Below, one piece after another: positions 1-7,815 of a stretch of 64,000 nt of DNA (positions are counted from its first letter, which is position 1; the number at the start of each line of letters is the position of its first letter). The notes beneath the pieces were generated by a model. The model was not told the origin of the DNA, searched no databases, and saw only the letters and a list, made by a program, of their open reading frames with translations. This DNA comes from Limnothrix sp. FACHB-406. GTDB taxonomy: Bacteria > Cyanobacteriota > Cyanobacteriia > CACIAM-69d. The position numbers were made by a program, and so were the translations under genes. The stretch covers positions 31,534 to 95,533 of the forward strand of contig NZ_JACJSP010000017.1 of NCBI RefSeq assembly GCF_014698235.1, written 5' to 3'.

Positions 1-381
1 TTGGAAATGTCCAGGGCGATGAAAAACGGCTTGGGCCTACTTAGCCCATTCAAATTAAATAGGGTGTTGCTGTAACCAGATGATCTGATTACTCTTTTTT
101 AGTACTGACTTAACGACTATACTATGGAGCGCTTGAGGATTGATCGCCTTGGTCAATTAGAGACTGACATAAAAACTTAATTGTTTGATTGAATTTTCCT
201 ATTTGAATCTGGATCAATGGGTGCTGTTTGGAAAGGGGCAGGGACAGGAAGCACGCCACCGCAATCAATAGGGCGATCGAGTGGCCCATTGCAGCCTGCT
301 CGATCGCCCCAGTGGCACTGAGTGCCGAATATTATGAAGTTTGTTGAAGCTTAATTGGGTTCGACGAGATTCGATCGCCCC
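1..381. other. Intergenic segment at window edge, no gene seen
   Basis: No convincing coding frame is seen. The stretch is partly AT-rich and holds CGATCG sites. It lies downstream of the minus-strand binding-protein gene that ends at 382. No clear terminator hairpin with a T-run was recognised. Confidence 0.5.
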
Positions 382-1737
382 CTATTGCAACTTCACCTTG
401 CCCTTAATCGAAATCTTGCCGTCACTCTCCACATTCCAAACGTCGTAGTTCCCCACCACGTCGCCGTTCTCGTCAATGTCCACGTTGCCGCTTGTGCCCT
501 GGTAGTTAATCTTCTTGCCCGCCTTCAGCAACTCCAGCCCCTTGCAGACATCGGTAACCGCTTCCCCGTCGCCGCTAGACACTTCCCGAATCTTGCTTTG
601 GATCCCTGTGCCCGTGTTTTCGCCGGCCGCTTGGGCTGCCAAGGCCATCAACATCACCGCATCCCAGGTTTGGGGCACAAAAGCGGCGGGGGCCTTGTTC
701 AGCTTCCGTTGCACCAACTCTGTCAGGGCCGTGAGGCTTTCACCGTCGGCTCCGGGCACTGTCCCGATCGCCCCGGCCACAATCGGTTTCCCATCGGATC
801 CCATTCCCACCTGTTTCGCCAGGTCGTCCGTTTTCATGCCGTCCGTCAGCATGATTTGCACCCCCTTGCTCAGGCCCTGCTCATAGGCCGCCTTCAACAA
901 CAGGGCCCCGCTTTCCACATAAAGAATTGCCGCCACCGCGTCGGGTTTTTGGCTGAAGGCCGCGTTCACTTCCGATTCAAAGGTGGCCGCCTTGGGGTCA
1001 TAGCGGGTGGGTTTGGCTTCGTTGACCACCGTGCCGCCCAGTTTTTTGAACGCAGCGATGAATTTTTGCTCAAAGCCCACGCCGTAATCGTTATTAATCA
1101 CGATCGTGGCAACCCGCTTGTGGCCCCGCTCAAAGGCCAGCTTGGCCAGTGCTTCGGCCTGGTAGGTGTCCGGCGGGGCTGTTCGGGCCCAAAATCCTTG
1201 AAATTCGCCTTTTTTCGCCCGTTCCGTGAATACGGGGCTGGTGCTGCCGGGCGAAATCATCATCACCTTGTTGCGCACGGCCACATCCACCGCCGCGCCG
1301 GAAACACTGCTGGCAAAGGAGCCAACCACCCCGGCCACCTTGTCCACTTCCACCAGCTTGGTCATCCCTTCCACGCCCACGGTCGGATCCGTTTGGTCAT
1401 CGGCCAGCACCAGGCTCACGGGTTTGCCGTTCACGCCCCCGCAGGCGTTAATGGTTTCGACGGCCAGGGGCAAAACCTCTGACATGGGCTGCCCGATCGA
1501 CTGTAAATCGCCTGTGGTGGGCAACAGGGCCCCCAACTTCAGCCCATCGGCAGGCGCAGCGGCTTCCGGGCTGCCTCCGGCGGGGGATGCGTTGGGCTGT
1601 CCGGCACAGGCTCCGAGCAAACTGGTCAAGGCCGCCACGGCCATCAGGGCGGGCCAGGTGCGACGCGGCTGTCTGGCTCGCGAGGTCAATTGTGGTTTCA
1701 TGGGGTCGTGATGCTCGGGCATCGCAGTCATGGTCAT
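382..1737 (-). CDS. ABC transporter substrate-binding lipoprotein (branched-chain amino acid/urea type)
   Basis: This 451-residue protein is a periplasmic solute-binding protein of the Leu/Ile/Val-binding (Peripla_BP_6) fold. It would capture amino acids, urea or short amides for an ABC importer. The N-terminus carries a basic stretch (RQPRRTW), a hydrophobic segment and a lipobox (LLGAC, Cys about residue 44), so it should be a lipid-anchored, exported protein. Motifs seen include GALLPTTGDLQSIGQPM after the linker and NACGGVNGKPV, typical of this family. A GAGGAG ribosome site lies 3 nt before the first ATG and 9 nt before an in-frame ATG two codons later, so either start is possible. No permease or ATPase genes are adjacent, so the partner transporter must lie elsewhere. 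The exact ligand cannot be read from sequence. Confidence 0.88.
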   Translation of the reverse strand: MTMTAMPEHHDPMKPQLTSRARQPRRTWPALMAVAALTSLLGACAGQPNASPAGGSPEAAAPADGLKLGALLPTTGDLQSIGQPMSEVLPLAVETINACGGVNGKPVSLVLADDQTDPTVGVEGMTKLVEVDKVAGVVGSFASSVSGAAVDVAVRNKVMMISPGSTSPVFTERAKKGEFQGFWARTAPPDTYQAEALAKLAFERGHKRVATIVINNDYGVGFEQKFIAAFKKLGGTVVNEAKPTRYDPKAATFESEVNAAFSQKPDAVAAILYVESGALLLKAAYEQGLSKGVQIMLTDGMKTDDLAKQVGMGSDGKPIVAGAIGTVPGADGESLTALTELVQRKLNKAPAAFVPQTWDAVMLMALAAQAAGENTGTGIQSKIREVSSGDGEAVTDVCKGLELLKAGKKINYQGTSGNVDIDENGDVVGNYDVWNVESDGKISIKGKVKLQ

Positions 1738-1741
1738 TCAC

Positions 1742-2362
1742 TCCTCAAGAATTGGAAAACCCAATGCGGCCTAGTCTTAGCCCGTTCTGGCTCGATCGAG
1801 CAAATCGATCGCCCAGGAGTCTCGGCCCTGAGTTTGCTCCTGGGTTGATCAAATTAATTGATCAGATTAGTTGATCGAATGAGTTGATCAAATCAGGGGT
1901 CGGTCTGAAGCCCAGGCGGATTTAATCTCTCAATCTAATATTCCGGCTCGATCTCTGAAACTGATTCCTAGAATTCATCTCTAGAACTCATCTCTGCAAT
2001 CCATGAGTGTTCCATGCGCTCATGCATCTCAATGATTGCCCCTGAGGGATGCCTGAAAAGTATCTTTGGAGACTGGCAAAGCACCCATAATCGTGGATGC
2101 CAGGTATTGCAGCCCTTTAGCTCCGTCGATCGACCACGGATTAATTTTGGCTGTTTAGATTTGGCTGTTCAGATTTGGCTGTTTGGAGATCCGCTCAGGC
2201 TGATGGATCTTTAAGAATATTTTTTTAAAAATATCTGCGAGTGATGACTATCCCGATCGCGCTTGAACAGTCATTGGCAGCTATTTGCCATTCTATTGAT
2301 AATGGCTCAGCCTTGATGGTTCGGCCTTGAACCCAGACCCTAGCTCAAAGCCTGTTCAGAAC
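1742..2362. other. Intergenic segment with a 4 x 13-bp tandem array
   Basis: No gene is supported here. A short open frame at 2014-2214 lacks recognisable features or a good ribosome site. The segment holds the TTGATC array at 1844-1895 and AT-rich, hairpin-prone sequence around 2210-2240. Confidence 0.5.
1844..1895. repeat. Tandem array, 4 units of 13 bp (GTTGATCaaatta type)
   Basis: Four consecutive 13-bp units with core TTGATC start at 1844, 1857, 1870 and 1883 and differ only at a few positions. The array is intergenic, upstream of the minus-strand binding-protein gene. Function is unknown. Confidence 0.8.
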
Positions 2363-2451
2363 GGAGAGAGAGGGATTCGAACCCTCGGAGAGTCTAAACG
2401 ACCCTCAACAGATTAGCAATCTGCCGCTTTCGACCACTCAGCCATCTCTCC
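2363..2451 (-). tRNA. trnS-GCU: tRNA-Ser (anticodon GCU)
   Basis: Read on the minus strand, the 89-nt sequence begins GGAGAGATGGCTGAG and ends CTCTCTCC, forming a 7-bp acceptor stem. The anticodon stem is GCAGA/TCTGT around loop TTGCTAA, giving anticodon GCT, which reads AGC/AGU serine codons. A long variable arm, as expected for tRNA-Ser, and a T-arm with GGTTCGAATCC are present. CCA is not encoded. Confidence 0.97.
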
Positions 2452-2886
2452 AGAAGGCGCTGTGTTGACAACGCGAGCTACATAGTAGCAGAGTTTTTTT
2501 GATTCTGTGAAGGGTTTTGGGAACAGTTTCAATTTTTTTGTTTTCAGGGAGCCATGACCAGCCGCGATCGTGGTGAGTCAGTTTCGGGGCGCGGTGTTCT
2601 CAGCGGTGGCCGCAAAGGATTGCTTGTGGGGGCGATCGGGCGATTCGGCCCCTCGGCGGTTTGTGTAAAAGTTAAGGAATATGTAAAAGTTAAGGAATAT
2701 TATGAAGTGCTAGGCTCAAATTAGGCAGCTCACGGCGCGATCGCTCCCGCTGTATCGGGGTCTCAAGCATCAGCCAACCCTAACCCTCAGCCAGCCCCTT
2801 CGTTAGACCAAGCTGCCATACGCTAGCGTCTAAATCCCTAAACACTTCTCAAAACATCTGAATCAACCAGCTAGGCTTCCTTCTCT
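2452..2886. other. Intergenic segment between tRNA-Ser and the NYN-domain gene
   Basis: No coding frame is supported. The segment holds HIP1-like sites and, at 2665-2700, a perfect 18-bp tandem duplication followed by a possible -10 element (TATTAT, 2698-2703). Confidence 0.5.
2665..2700. repeat. Perfect 18-bp tandem duplication in the NYN-gene upstream region
   Basis: GTAAAAGTTAAGGAATAT occurs twice head to tail (2665-2682 and 2683-2700). It overlaps a TATTAT -10-like hexamer, so it may be a regulator-binding direct repeat for the gene at 2887, about 185 bp downstream. The regulator is unknown. Confidence 0.75.
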
Positions 2887-3405
2887 ATGACAATTAATAC
2901 CGCCCGTCTATCCATTTTTGTGGATGGCAACAATATGTTTTATGCCCAGCAAAAGAATGGCTGGTTTTTCGATCCTCGGCGGGTTCTTGAATATTTCACC
3001 GAACCAGCTAATGTGCAATTGATTAATGCCTTTTGGTATACGGGGCTGAAGGATCCTCAGGATCAACGGGGATTTCGGGATGCATTGATTAATCTGGGCT
3101 ACACGGTTCGCACCAAATTGCTGAAGGAATATTACGACGACAAGTCTGAGCGCTATTCCCAAAAGGCGAACCTGGACATTGAAATCGTGATTGATATGTT
3201 CAACACTGTGGATCAATATGATGCAGTGGTGTTGTTCAGTGGGGATGGAGATTTTGAGCGGGCGATCGAGCTGTTGCGCTCCAAAAACACCCATATCACC
3301 GTGGTTTCCACCGAGGGCATGATTGCCCGGGAACTGCGCAATGCAACCGATCGCTACATTGACCTGAACGACATCCGCCGCAAAATCGAAAAGTCGGATT
3401 ATTAA
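2887..3405 (+). CDS. NYN domain protein, LabA/DUF88 family
   Basis: The 172-residue protein is a single NYN (PIN-like) domain. It begins with the acidic metal-site motif IFVDGNNM (residues about 10-17). The second acidic motif DIEIVIDMF lies near residues 98-106 and the third, LFSGDGDFERAIELL, near 118-132. This three-aspartate arrangement is the PIN/NYN nuclease site, so an RNA-processing role is plausible. LabA, the cyanobacterial founder, acts in circadian output of KaiC; whether this paralogue does so cannot be told. No strong ribosome site precedes the ATG. An 18-bp tandem repeat lies upstream, and a hairpin with T-runs (3590-3627) follows before leuA. Confidence 0.88.
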   Translation: MTINTARLSIFVDGNNMFYAQQKNGWFFDPRRVLEYFTEPANVQLINAFWYTGLKDPQDQRGFRDALINLGYTVRTKLLKEYYDDKSERYSQKANLDIEIVIDMFNTVDQYDAVVLFSGDGDFERAIELLRSKNTHITVVSTEGMIARELRNATDRYIDLNDIRRKIEKSDY

Positions 3406-3445
3406 CCGATGACTATTCATCGGGACTTCAGCGATCACTGACTGT

Positions 3446-3466
3446 GGGCGCACGGCGGTGCGCCCC
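3446..3466. repeat. Small palindromic repeat (GGGCGCAC...GTGCGCCC)
   Basis: A perfect 8-bp inverted repeat (3446-3453 / 3458-3465) with a 4-nt loop is followed by CTACC. Dispersed palindromes of this kind with a flanking CTAC are common in cyanobacterial genomes. It sits just after the NYN-domain gene and may act as a structural terminator. Confidence 0.6.
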
Positions 3467-3572
3467 TACCTGGTTGAATTGTCCAGAGCTTTGAGGGGTG
3501 GACTCGGTACGCCCATCCCATTGACTGATTACAATCCCGATCGCCCCTTGCGCGATCGGCAACCAAAATCGT

Positions 3573-3578
3573 TAGAAT
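3573..3578 (+). promoter_or_regulatory. Possible leuA -10 element (TAGAAT)
   Basis: TAGAAT lies about 110 bp before the leuA start. A weak TTGCGC sits at 3548-3553 with a long 19-bp spacer. If used, the transcript would begin close to 3585, directly before the hairpin at 3590. Confidence 0.35.
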
Positions 3579-3589
3579 AAACCCCATGG

Positions 3590-3627
3590 GCGCAACCTAA
3601 ATTTAGCGTTGCGCTTTTGCATTTTTG
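3590..3627 (+). terminator. Terminator-like hairpin in the leuA leader
   Basis: A GCGCAAC/GTTGCGC stem (3590-3596 / 3608-3614) is followed by TTTTGC and ATTTTT. It may end transcripts of the NYN gene. Because a possible -10 box lies just upstream, it could also act as a leuA attenuator. Confidence 0.55.
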
Positions 3628-3686
3628 GTTGTCCCTTATGAATAGTTGTCCGCATTGGTCGCGGCCGATTCCTCGGAGGTAAGTTC

Positions 3687-5318
3687 ATGACCGCTCAGTC
3701 TGCTGGCCCGGTAATTAATCCCGATCGCGTTTTGATTTTTGACACCACCCTGCGCGATGGCGAACAGTCGCCCGGCGCATCGCTGAACGTCGAAGAAAAG
3801 CTAACGATCGCCCGCCAGCTAGCTCGACTGCAAGTGGACATCATCGAAGCCGGTTTTCCCTTCTCCAGCCCCGGGGACTTCGATGCCGTCCAGCGGATTG
3901 CCGCCGAAGTGGGAACCCCCAACGGCCCGACCATTTGCGGCTTGGCCCGCGCCCGCAAGGAAGATATCCAAACGGCGGCCGCAGCTCTGAAGGAAGCGTC
4001 GAAGTGGCGGATCCACACCTTTATTGCCACGTCCGACATCCACATGAAGTACAAGCTCAAAAAAGAGCGGCCGGAAGTGGTGGCGATCGCTGAAGAAATG
4101 GTGGCCTACGCCAAGAGCTTCACTAACGATGTGGAATTTTCGCCGGAGGATGCGGGTCGCAGCGATCCGGAATTCCTTTATGAAGTGCTGGAACGGGCGA
4201 TCGCCGCTGGGGCGACCACGGTGAACATTCCCGATACCGTGGGCTACACCACCCCCGACGAGTTCGGGGCCCTAATTCGCGGCATCAAGGAAAATGTGCC
4301 GAACATTGATCAGGCGGTGATTTCCGTCCATGGTCACAACGACTTGGGCTTGGCGGTGGCCAACTTCCTGGCGGCAGTCCAAAACGGCGCACGTCAGTTG
4401 GAATGCACCCTGAACGGCATCGGTGAACGGGCGGGCAATGCTTCCCTGGAAGAGTTGGTGATGGCGCTGCACGTGCGGCGATCGTTCTATAACCCGTTCT
4501 TTGGGCGATCGCCGGAGTCGGAAGAACCCTTGACCGGTGTGAACCTGAAGGAGATCTACCGCACCTCGCGGATGGTGTCGCAACTGACGGGCATGATCGT
4601 CCAACCGAACAAGGCGATCGTCGGGGCCAACGCCTTCTCGCACCAGTCGGGTATTCACCAGGACGGGATGCTCAAGAACAAGCTGACCTACGAAATCATT
4701 GATGCCCAAACGATCGGGCGGACGGAAAATCAAATTGTCCTCGGCAAGCTGTCGGGTCGCAACGCCTTCGCCACGCGCCTGAAGGAGTTGGGCTTTGAGC
4801 TGACCGAAACGGAATTGAACAAGGCCTTTGTGCGGTTCAAGGACGTGGCGGACAAGAAAAAGGAAGTGAGCGATCGGGATTTGGAGGCGATCGTCAACGA
4901 CGAAATCCGCCAAGTGCCGGAACTCTACCGCCTGGAGCATGTGCAGGTATCCTGCGGTGATAAGTCCTGCCCCACGGCCACCGTCACGGTGCGGATGCCC
5001 GACGGGAGCGATCGCACCGACGCGGCCACCGGCACGGGCCCCGTGGATGCGGTTTACCGCGCTATCAGCCGGATCGCTCAAATCGACAACGACTTGATTG
5101 AGTTCTCCGTCCAATCCGTCACCGAAGGGATCGATGCGATGGGCGAAGTCACGATCCGGATTCGCCACGCGGACACGGTGTTTTCGGGCCATTCGGCCAA
5201 CACCGACATCGTGGTGGCTTCCGCCCAAGCCTACGTCAGCGCCCTCAACCGGTTGGCGGCGGCCCTGCAAACGGAAGGGAAGCGTAATCCCCAAACGGAA
5301 ACGGTCTCGATCGGGTAA
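3687..5318 (+). CDS. leuA: 2-isopropylmalate synthase
   Basis: The enzyme condenses acetyl-CoA with 2-oxoisovalerate, the first committed step of leucine synthesis, in the cytoplasm. The 543-residue length is usual. The N-terminal HMGL-like TIM barrel begins with [15 protein letters not shown] (about residues 19-33), which holds the catalytic Arg and metal-binding Asp. The metal-site motif [11 protein letters not shown] appears near residue 213, and [14 protein letters not shown] near 245. The C-terminal third (about residues 400-525) is the LeuA dimer regulatory domain that mediates leucine feedback inhibition. The start is fixed by GGAGG at 3675-3679, 7 nt before ATG. A perfect 10-bp hairpin follows at 5377-5403, where it meets the convergent moaD-like/thrC unit. 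Confidence 0.97.
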   Translation: MTAQSAGPVINPDRVLIFDTTLRDGEQSPGASLNVEEKLTIARQLARLQVDIIEAGFPFSSPGDFDAVQRIAAEVGTPNGPTICGLARARKEDIQTAAAALKEASKWRIHTFIATSDIHMKYKLKKERPEVVAIAEEMVAYAKSFTNDVEFSPEDAGRSDPEFLYEVLERAIAAGATTVNIPDTVGYTTPDEFGALIRGIKENVPNIDQAVISVHGHNDLGLAVANFLAAVQNGARQLECTLNGIGERAGNASLEELVMALHVRRSFYNPFFGRSPESEEPLTGVNLKEIYRTSRMVSQLTGMIVQPNKAIVGANAFSHQSGIHQDGMLKNKLTYEIIDAQTIGRTENQIVLGKLSGRNAFATRLKELGFELTETELNKAFVRFKDVADKKKEVSDRDLEAIVNDEIRQVPELYRLEHVQVSCGDKSCPTATVTVRMPDGSDRTDAATGTGPVDAVYRAISRIAQIDNDLIEFSVQSVTEGIDAMGEVTIRIRHADTVFSGHSANTDIVVASAQAYVSALNRLAAALQTEGKRNPQTETVSIG

Positions 5319-5376
5319 GTCTTGCCCCATGAGTCCCTAATTTCCTAAATGGGGGCGATATTGGGGCGATCGATTG

Positions 5377-5403
5377 GGGGGTCAGGTTCAGCGCCTGACC
5401 CCC
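5377..5403. terminator. Perfect inverted repeat between convergent leuA and the moaD-like gene
   Basis: GGGGGTCAGG (5377-5386) pairs fully with CCTGACCCCC (5394-5403) around a 7-nt loop. It lacks a T-run on either exit side but lies between convergent genes, so a bidirectional terminator role is likely. Confidence 0.6.
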
Positions 5404-5597
5404 AGCCAAACCAAAAGAAAAAACGAGGATACCGCTAGGGTTCCCTCGTGTTGCCGCAAATTTAGTGAAGTCTATCGGATCCCGATCGCCCCAATTGATG
5501 CGCTAGGGCGATCGCCCGACTTTCTCCAAAGACTGAAAAAACTGAAAAGCTGGGAAGCTGCCAACGGCGATTCTGAAGAATCAACCGCAGCCTTGGT

Positions 5598-5873
5598 TTA
5601 ACCGCCCGCGACGGCCGGCACGATGCTCACCTCATCGCCGTCGGCCAGGCTGGTGGCTTGGCCATCCAGGAAGCGGATGTCTTCGCTGTTCACGTAGACA
5701 TTCAGGAAGCGGCGGAGTTTGCCTTGCTCATCGCAAATGCGCTCTTTAATTCCCGGACAGCTTTCTTCCAGGGAATTGATCATCGCGTCGATCGTGTCGC
5801 CGCTGCATTCGATTTCGGCCCGATCCTCGGTGAATTTTTGCAGCGGGGTAGGAATCAAAACTTTAATGGCCAT
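5598..5873 (-). CDS. MoaD/ThiS-family ubiquitin-like sulfur carrier
   Basis: This 91-residue protein has the beta-grasp fold of MoaD/ThiS and ends in AVAGG, the double glycine that is adenylated and thiocarboxylated in sulfur carriers. Its start ([14 protein letters not shown]) and the internal [16 protein letters not shown] are typical of the CysO-like branch. It lies 348 bp downstream of thrC on the same strand. Relatives donate sulfide to molybdopterin, thiazole, cysteine (CysO with CysM) or homocysteine. The neighbouring PLP enzyme gene hints at an amino acid pathway rather than cofactor synthesis, but that is inference. No activating E1-like enzyme is encoded nearby. Confidence 0.85.
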   Translation of the reverse strand: MAIKVLIPTPLQKFTEDRAEIECSGDTIDAMINSLEESCPGIKERICDEQGKLRRFLNVYVNSEDIRFLDGQATSLADGDEVSIVPAVAGG

Positions 5874-6221
5874 GGTCGTGCAGATTCAGAAACTCAGAAC
5901 AACGCAAAAAAAAGGGCAGGCGATCGAATCAATCATCGAATCGTGACGATGAATCGTGATTGCGAGTCGTGATTGCGAACAATCAACAACAGTCACAAGC
6001 AAGCCCGCAAACAGCAGGCACGAATCGCCCGAGATTGGCCCTAGCCTCCTAACCTCACCCCAGTGGGATTCGGTGGTGGGGTTCGGTCGGCCGCCGCTTG
6101 GGCTGGCCAGGTCAGTGGACAGGCTCCCCATGGGCAAGAGCTATGAGCGCGTGACCAACTCCCGCGCGGTGGGGGTGATTCACAACCCAAGCCGCGAATC
6201 ACCCGGTTTTTGGGAAAATCC

Positions 6222-7574
6222 CTAGACCAAAACCTGTTGCCACTCCAGGCGATCGAGCGTGCGGGCCCGATCCCAAGCACGCTCAAAGCTATCCAGCTTC
6301 GGATCAATTTCCAACGGTTGACCCGCATGGCTTTGAACCGCCTCTTGGGTTTTCAGACCGTTGCCGGTGATGTAAACCACCGTGGTTTCGTCGGGGTTAA
6401 TCTTGCCCGCTTCCACCAATTTCTTCAAGACGGCGATCGTCGTACCGCCAGCAGTTTCCGTGAAGATGCCTTCGGTTTCCGCCAGCAGCTTGATCCCTTC
6501 CACGATTTCTTCGTCGGTGGCGGTTTCAATGTGGCCGCCGGTTTTGCGGGCTTGCTCCACCGCATAGATCCCATCAGCGGGGTTCCCGATCGCGATCGAC
6601 TTGGCGATCGTGTTGGGCTTCACGGGGGCAATAAAGTCCCGCTCTTCCTTGAAGGCCGTGGCGATCGGGTTGCAACCCTCCGCCTGGGCCCCGCTACACT
6701 TCACGGGCTTCGATTCCACCAAGCCCGTGGCGATCAGCTCTTGGAAGCCCTTGTGAATTTTCGTGAACAGGGAGCCAGAAGCCAACGGAGCCACAATGTG
6801 ATCCGGCAGTTGCCAACCCAACTGTTCCGCCACCTCGAAGCCCAAGGTCTTGGAACCTTCAGAGTAGTAAGGACGCAGGTTGATGTTCACGAAGCCCCAG
6901 CCGTAGCTGTTGGCCACTTCCGAGCAAAGACGGTTCACTTGGTCATAGTTACCGCGCACCGCCATCACGGTGGGGTTATAGATCAACGTGCCCAACACCT
7001 TGCCCGATTCCAGGTCAGCGGGAATGAACACGCAGCATTCCAAACCCGCGTGGGCTGCGATCGCCGCTGTGGAGTTAGCCAAGTTGCCGGTGCTGGCGCA
7101 GGAAACCGTAGTGAAGCCCAGCTCGCGAGCGCGGGTCAGGGCCACGGACACCACCCGATCCTTGAAGCTCAAGGTGGGCATGTTCACCGCGTCGTTCTTG
7201 ATATAGAGGTTCTTGAGACCCAAACGACGAGCCAGGCGGTTAGCCTTCAGGAGGGGAGTCATGCCCGTGCCCACGTCGATCGGGTCGCTGCCTACGGGCA
7301 GAAAATCTTTGTAGCGCCAGATGGAGTTCGGGCCGGCCGCAATTTTTTCGCGCGATACGTTGCGGGCGATCGCCTCGTAGTCATACTTCACTTCCAGCGG
7401 GCCAAAGCACAACTCGCACACATGCATGGCGGTGGCTTCGTATTCAGCACCACATTCTTTGCACTTCAGGTGCGTAAAGTGGCCGCTGTGGCTATGGTGG
7501 CCATCGGTTGGGTGGCTGTGCTGATGATCGGGCGATTCGGTGGCGGTGCGGCGGGTATCGAGAACTCCAGTCAT
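6222..7574 (-). CDS. thrC: Threonine synthase
   Basis: The enzyme converts O-phosphohomoserine to threonine using pyridoxal phosphate. The frame is open further upstream, but ATG at 7574 (MTGVLDTRR) gives 450 residues, near the family size. AGGAG lies about 12 nt before it, and the upstream extension looks unlike protein. A histidine-rich segment is followed by a zinc-ribbon motif (CKECGAEYE, then CELCFGP). The PLP lysine is in LSFKDRVVS. A serine-glycine phosphate-binding stretch (CASTGNLANST) follows. The leader (7575-7700) contains a perfect hairpin at 7668-7692. A ubiquitin-like sulfur-carrier gene follows on the same strand. Confidence 0.95.
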   Translation of the reverse strand: MTGVLDTRRTATESPDHQHSHPTDGHHSHSGHFTHLKCKECGAEYEATAMHVCELCFGPLEVKYDYEAIARNVSREKIAAGPNSIWRYKDFLPVGSDPIDVGTGMTPLLKANRLARRLGLKNLYIKNDAVNMPTLSFKDRVVSVALTRARELGFTTVSCASTGNLANSTAAIAAHAGLECCVFIPADLESGKVLGTLIYNPTVMAVRGNYDQVNRLCSEVANSYGWGFVNINLRPYYSEGSKTLGFEVAEQLGWQLPDHIVAPLASGSLFTKIHKGFQELIATGLVESKPVKCSGAQAEGCNPIATAFKEERDFIAPVKPNTIAKSIAIGNPADGIYAVEQARKTGGHIETATDEEIVEGIKLLAETEGIFTETAGGTTIAVLKKLVEAGKINPDETTVVYITGNGLKTQEAVQSHAGQPLEIDPKLDSFERAWDRARTLDRLEWQQVLV

Positions 7575-7667
7575 GGGGCGGTTTCGCTCCTGTTTTGCGG
7601 CAACGGGATTAGGGAGTATCCCATCGAATGCAGAAAGCGTATCACGGGTTACAAGGGGCCTGCAAAC

Positions 7668-7692
7668 AATCCCGATTAAAAAAGTCGGGATT
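7668..7692 (-). promoter_or_regulatory. Hairpin in the thrC leader
   Basis: AATCCCGA (7668-7675) pairs with TCGGGATT (7685-7692). Read on the minus strand it lies about 95 nt before the chosen thrC start. On that strand the loop is T-rich but no T-run follows the hairpin. It could be a leader regulatory hairpin; this is inference. Confidence 0.4.
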
Positions 7693-7815
7693 TGTTTTAC
7701 ACCTGTTTCAACGCCCAAAACCCGGATCTGTAAAGGGATATGTCGATCGCCCGCCATCGGTTAAGCTATCGATCGCACCTTGCTACAAAATTTTTATTTT
7801 TCTTAAGAAACTGTG

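Noticed and set aside
355..1482. 375-residue plus-strand open frame
   Set aside because: Antisense shadow of the binding-protein gene; translation is His/Leu/Arg-rich without domains.
2014..2214. 66-residue open frame in an intergenic region
   Set aside because: No ribosome site, homology or codon bias; composed of short repeats (TTTGGCTGTT).
6210..7679. 489-residue plus-strand open frame
   Set aside because: Antisense to thrC, which has clear catalytic motifs; high-GC codon bias opens the opposite frame.
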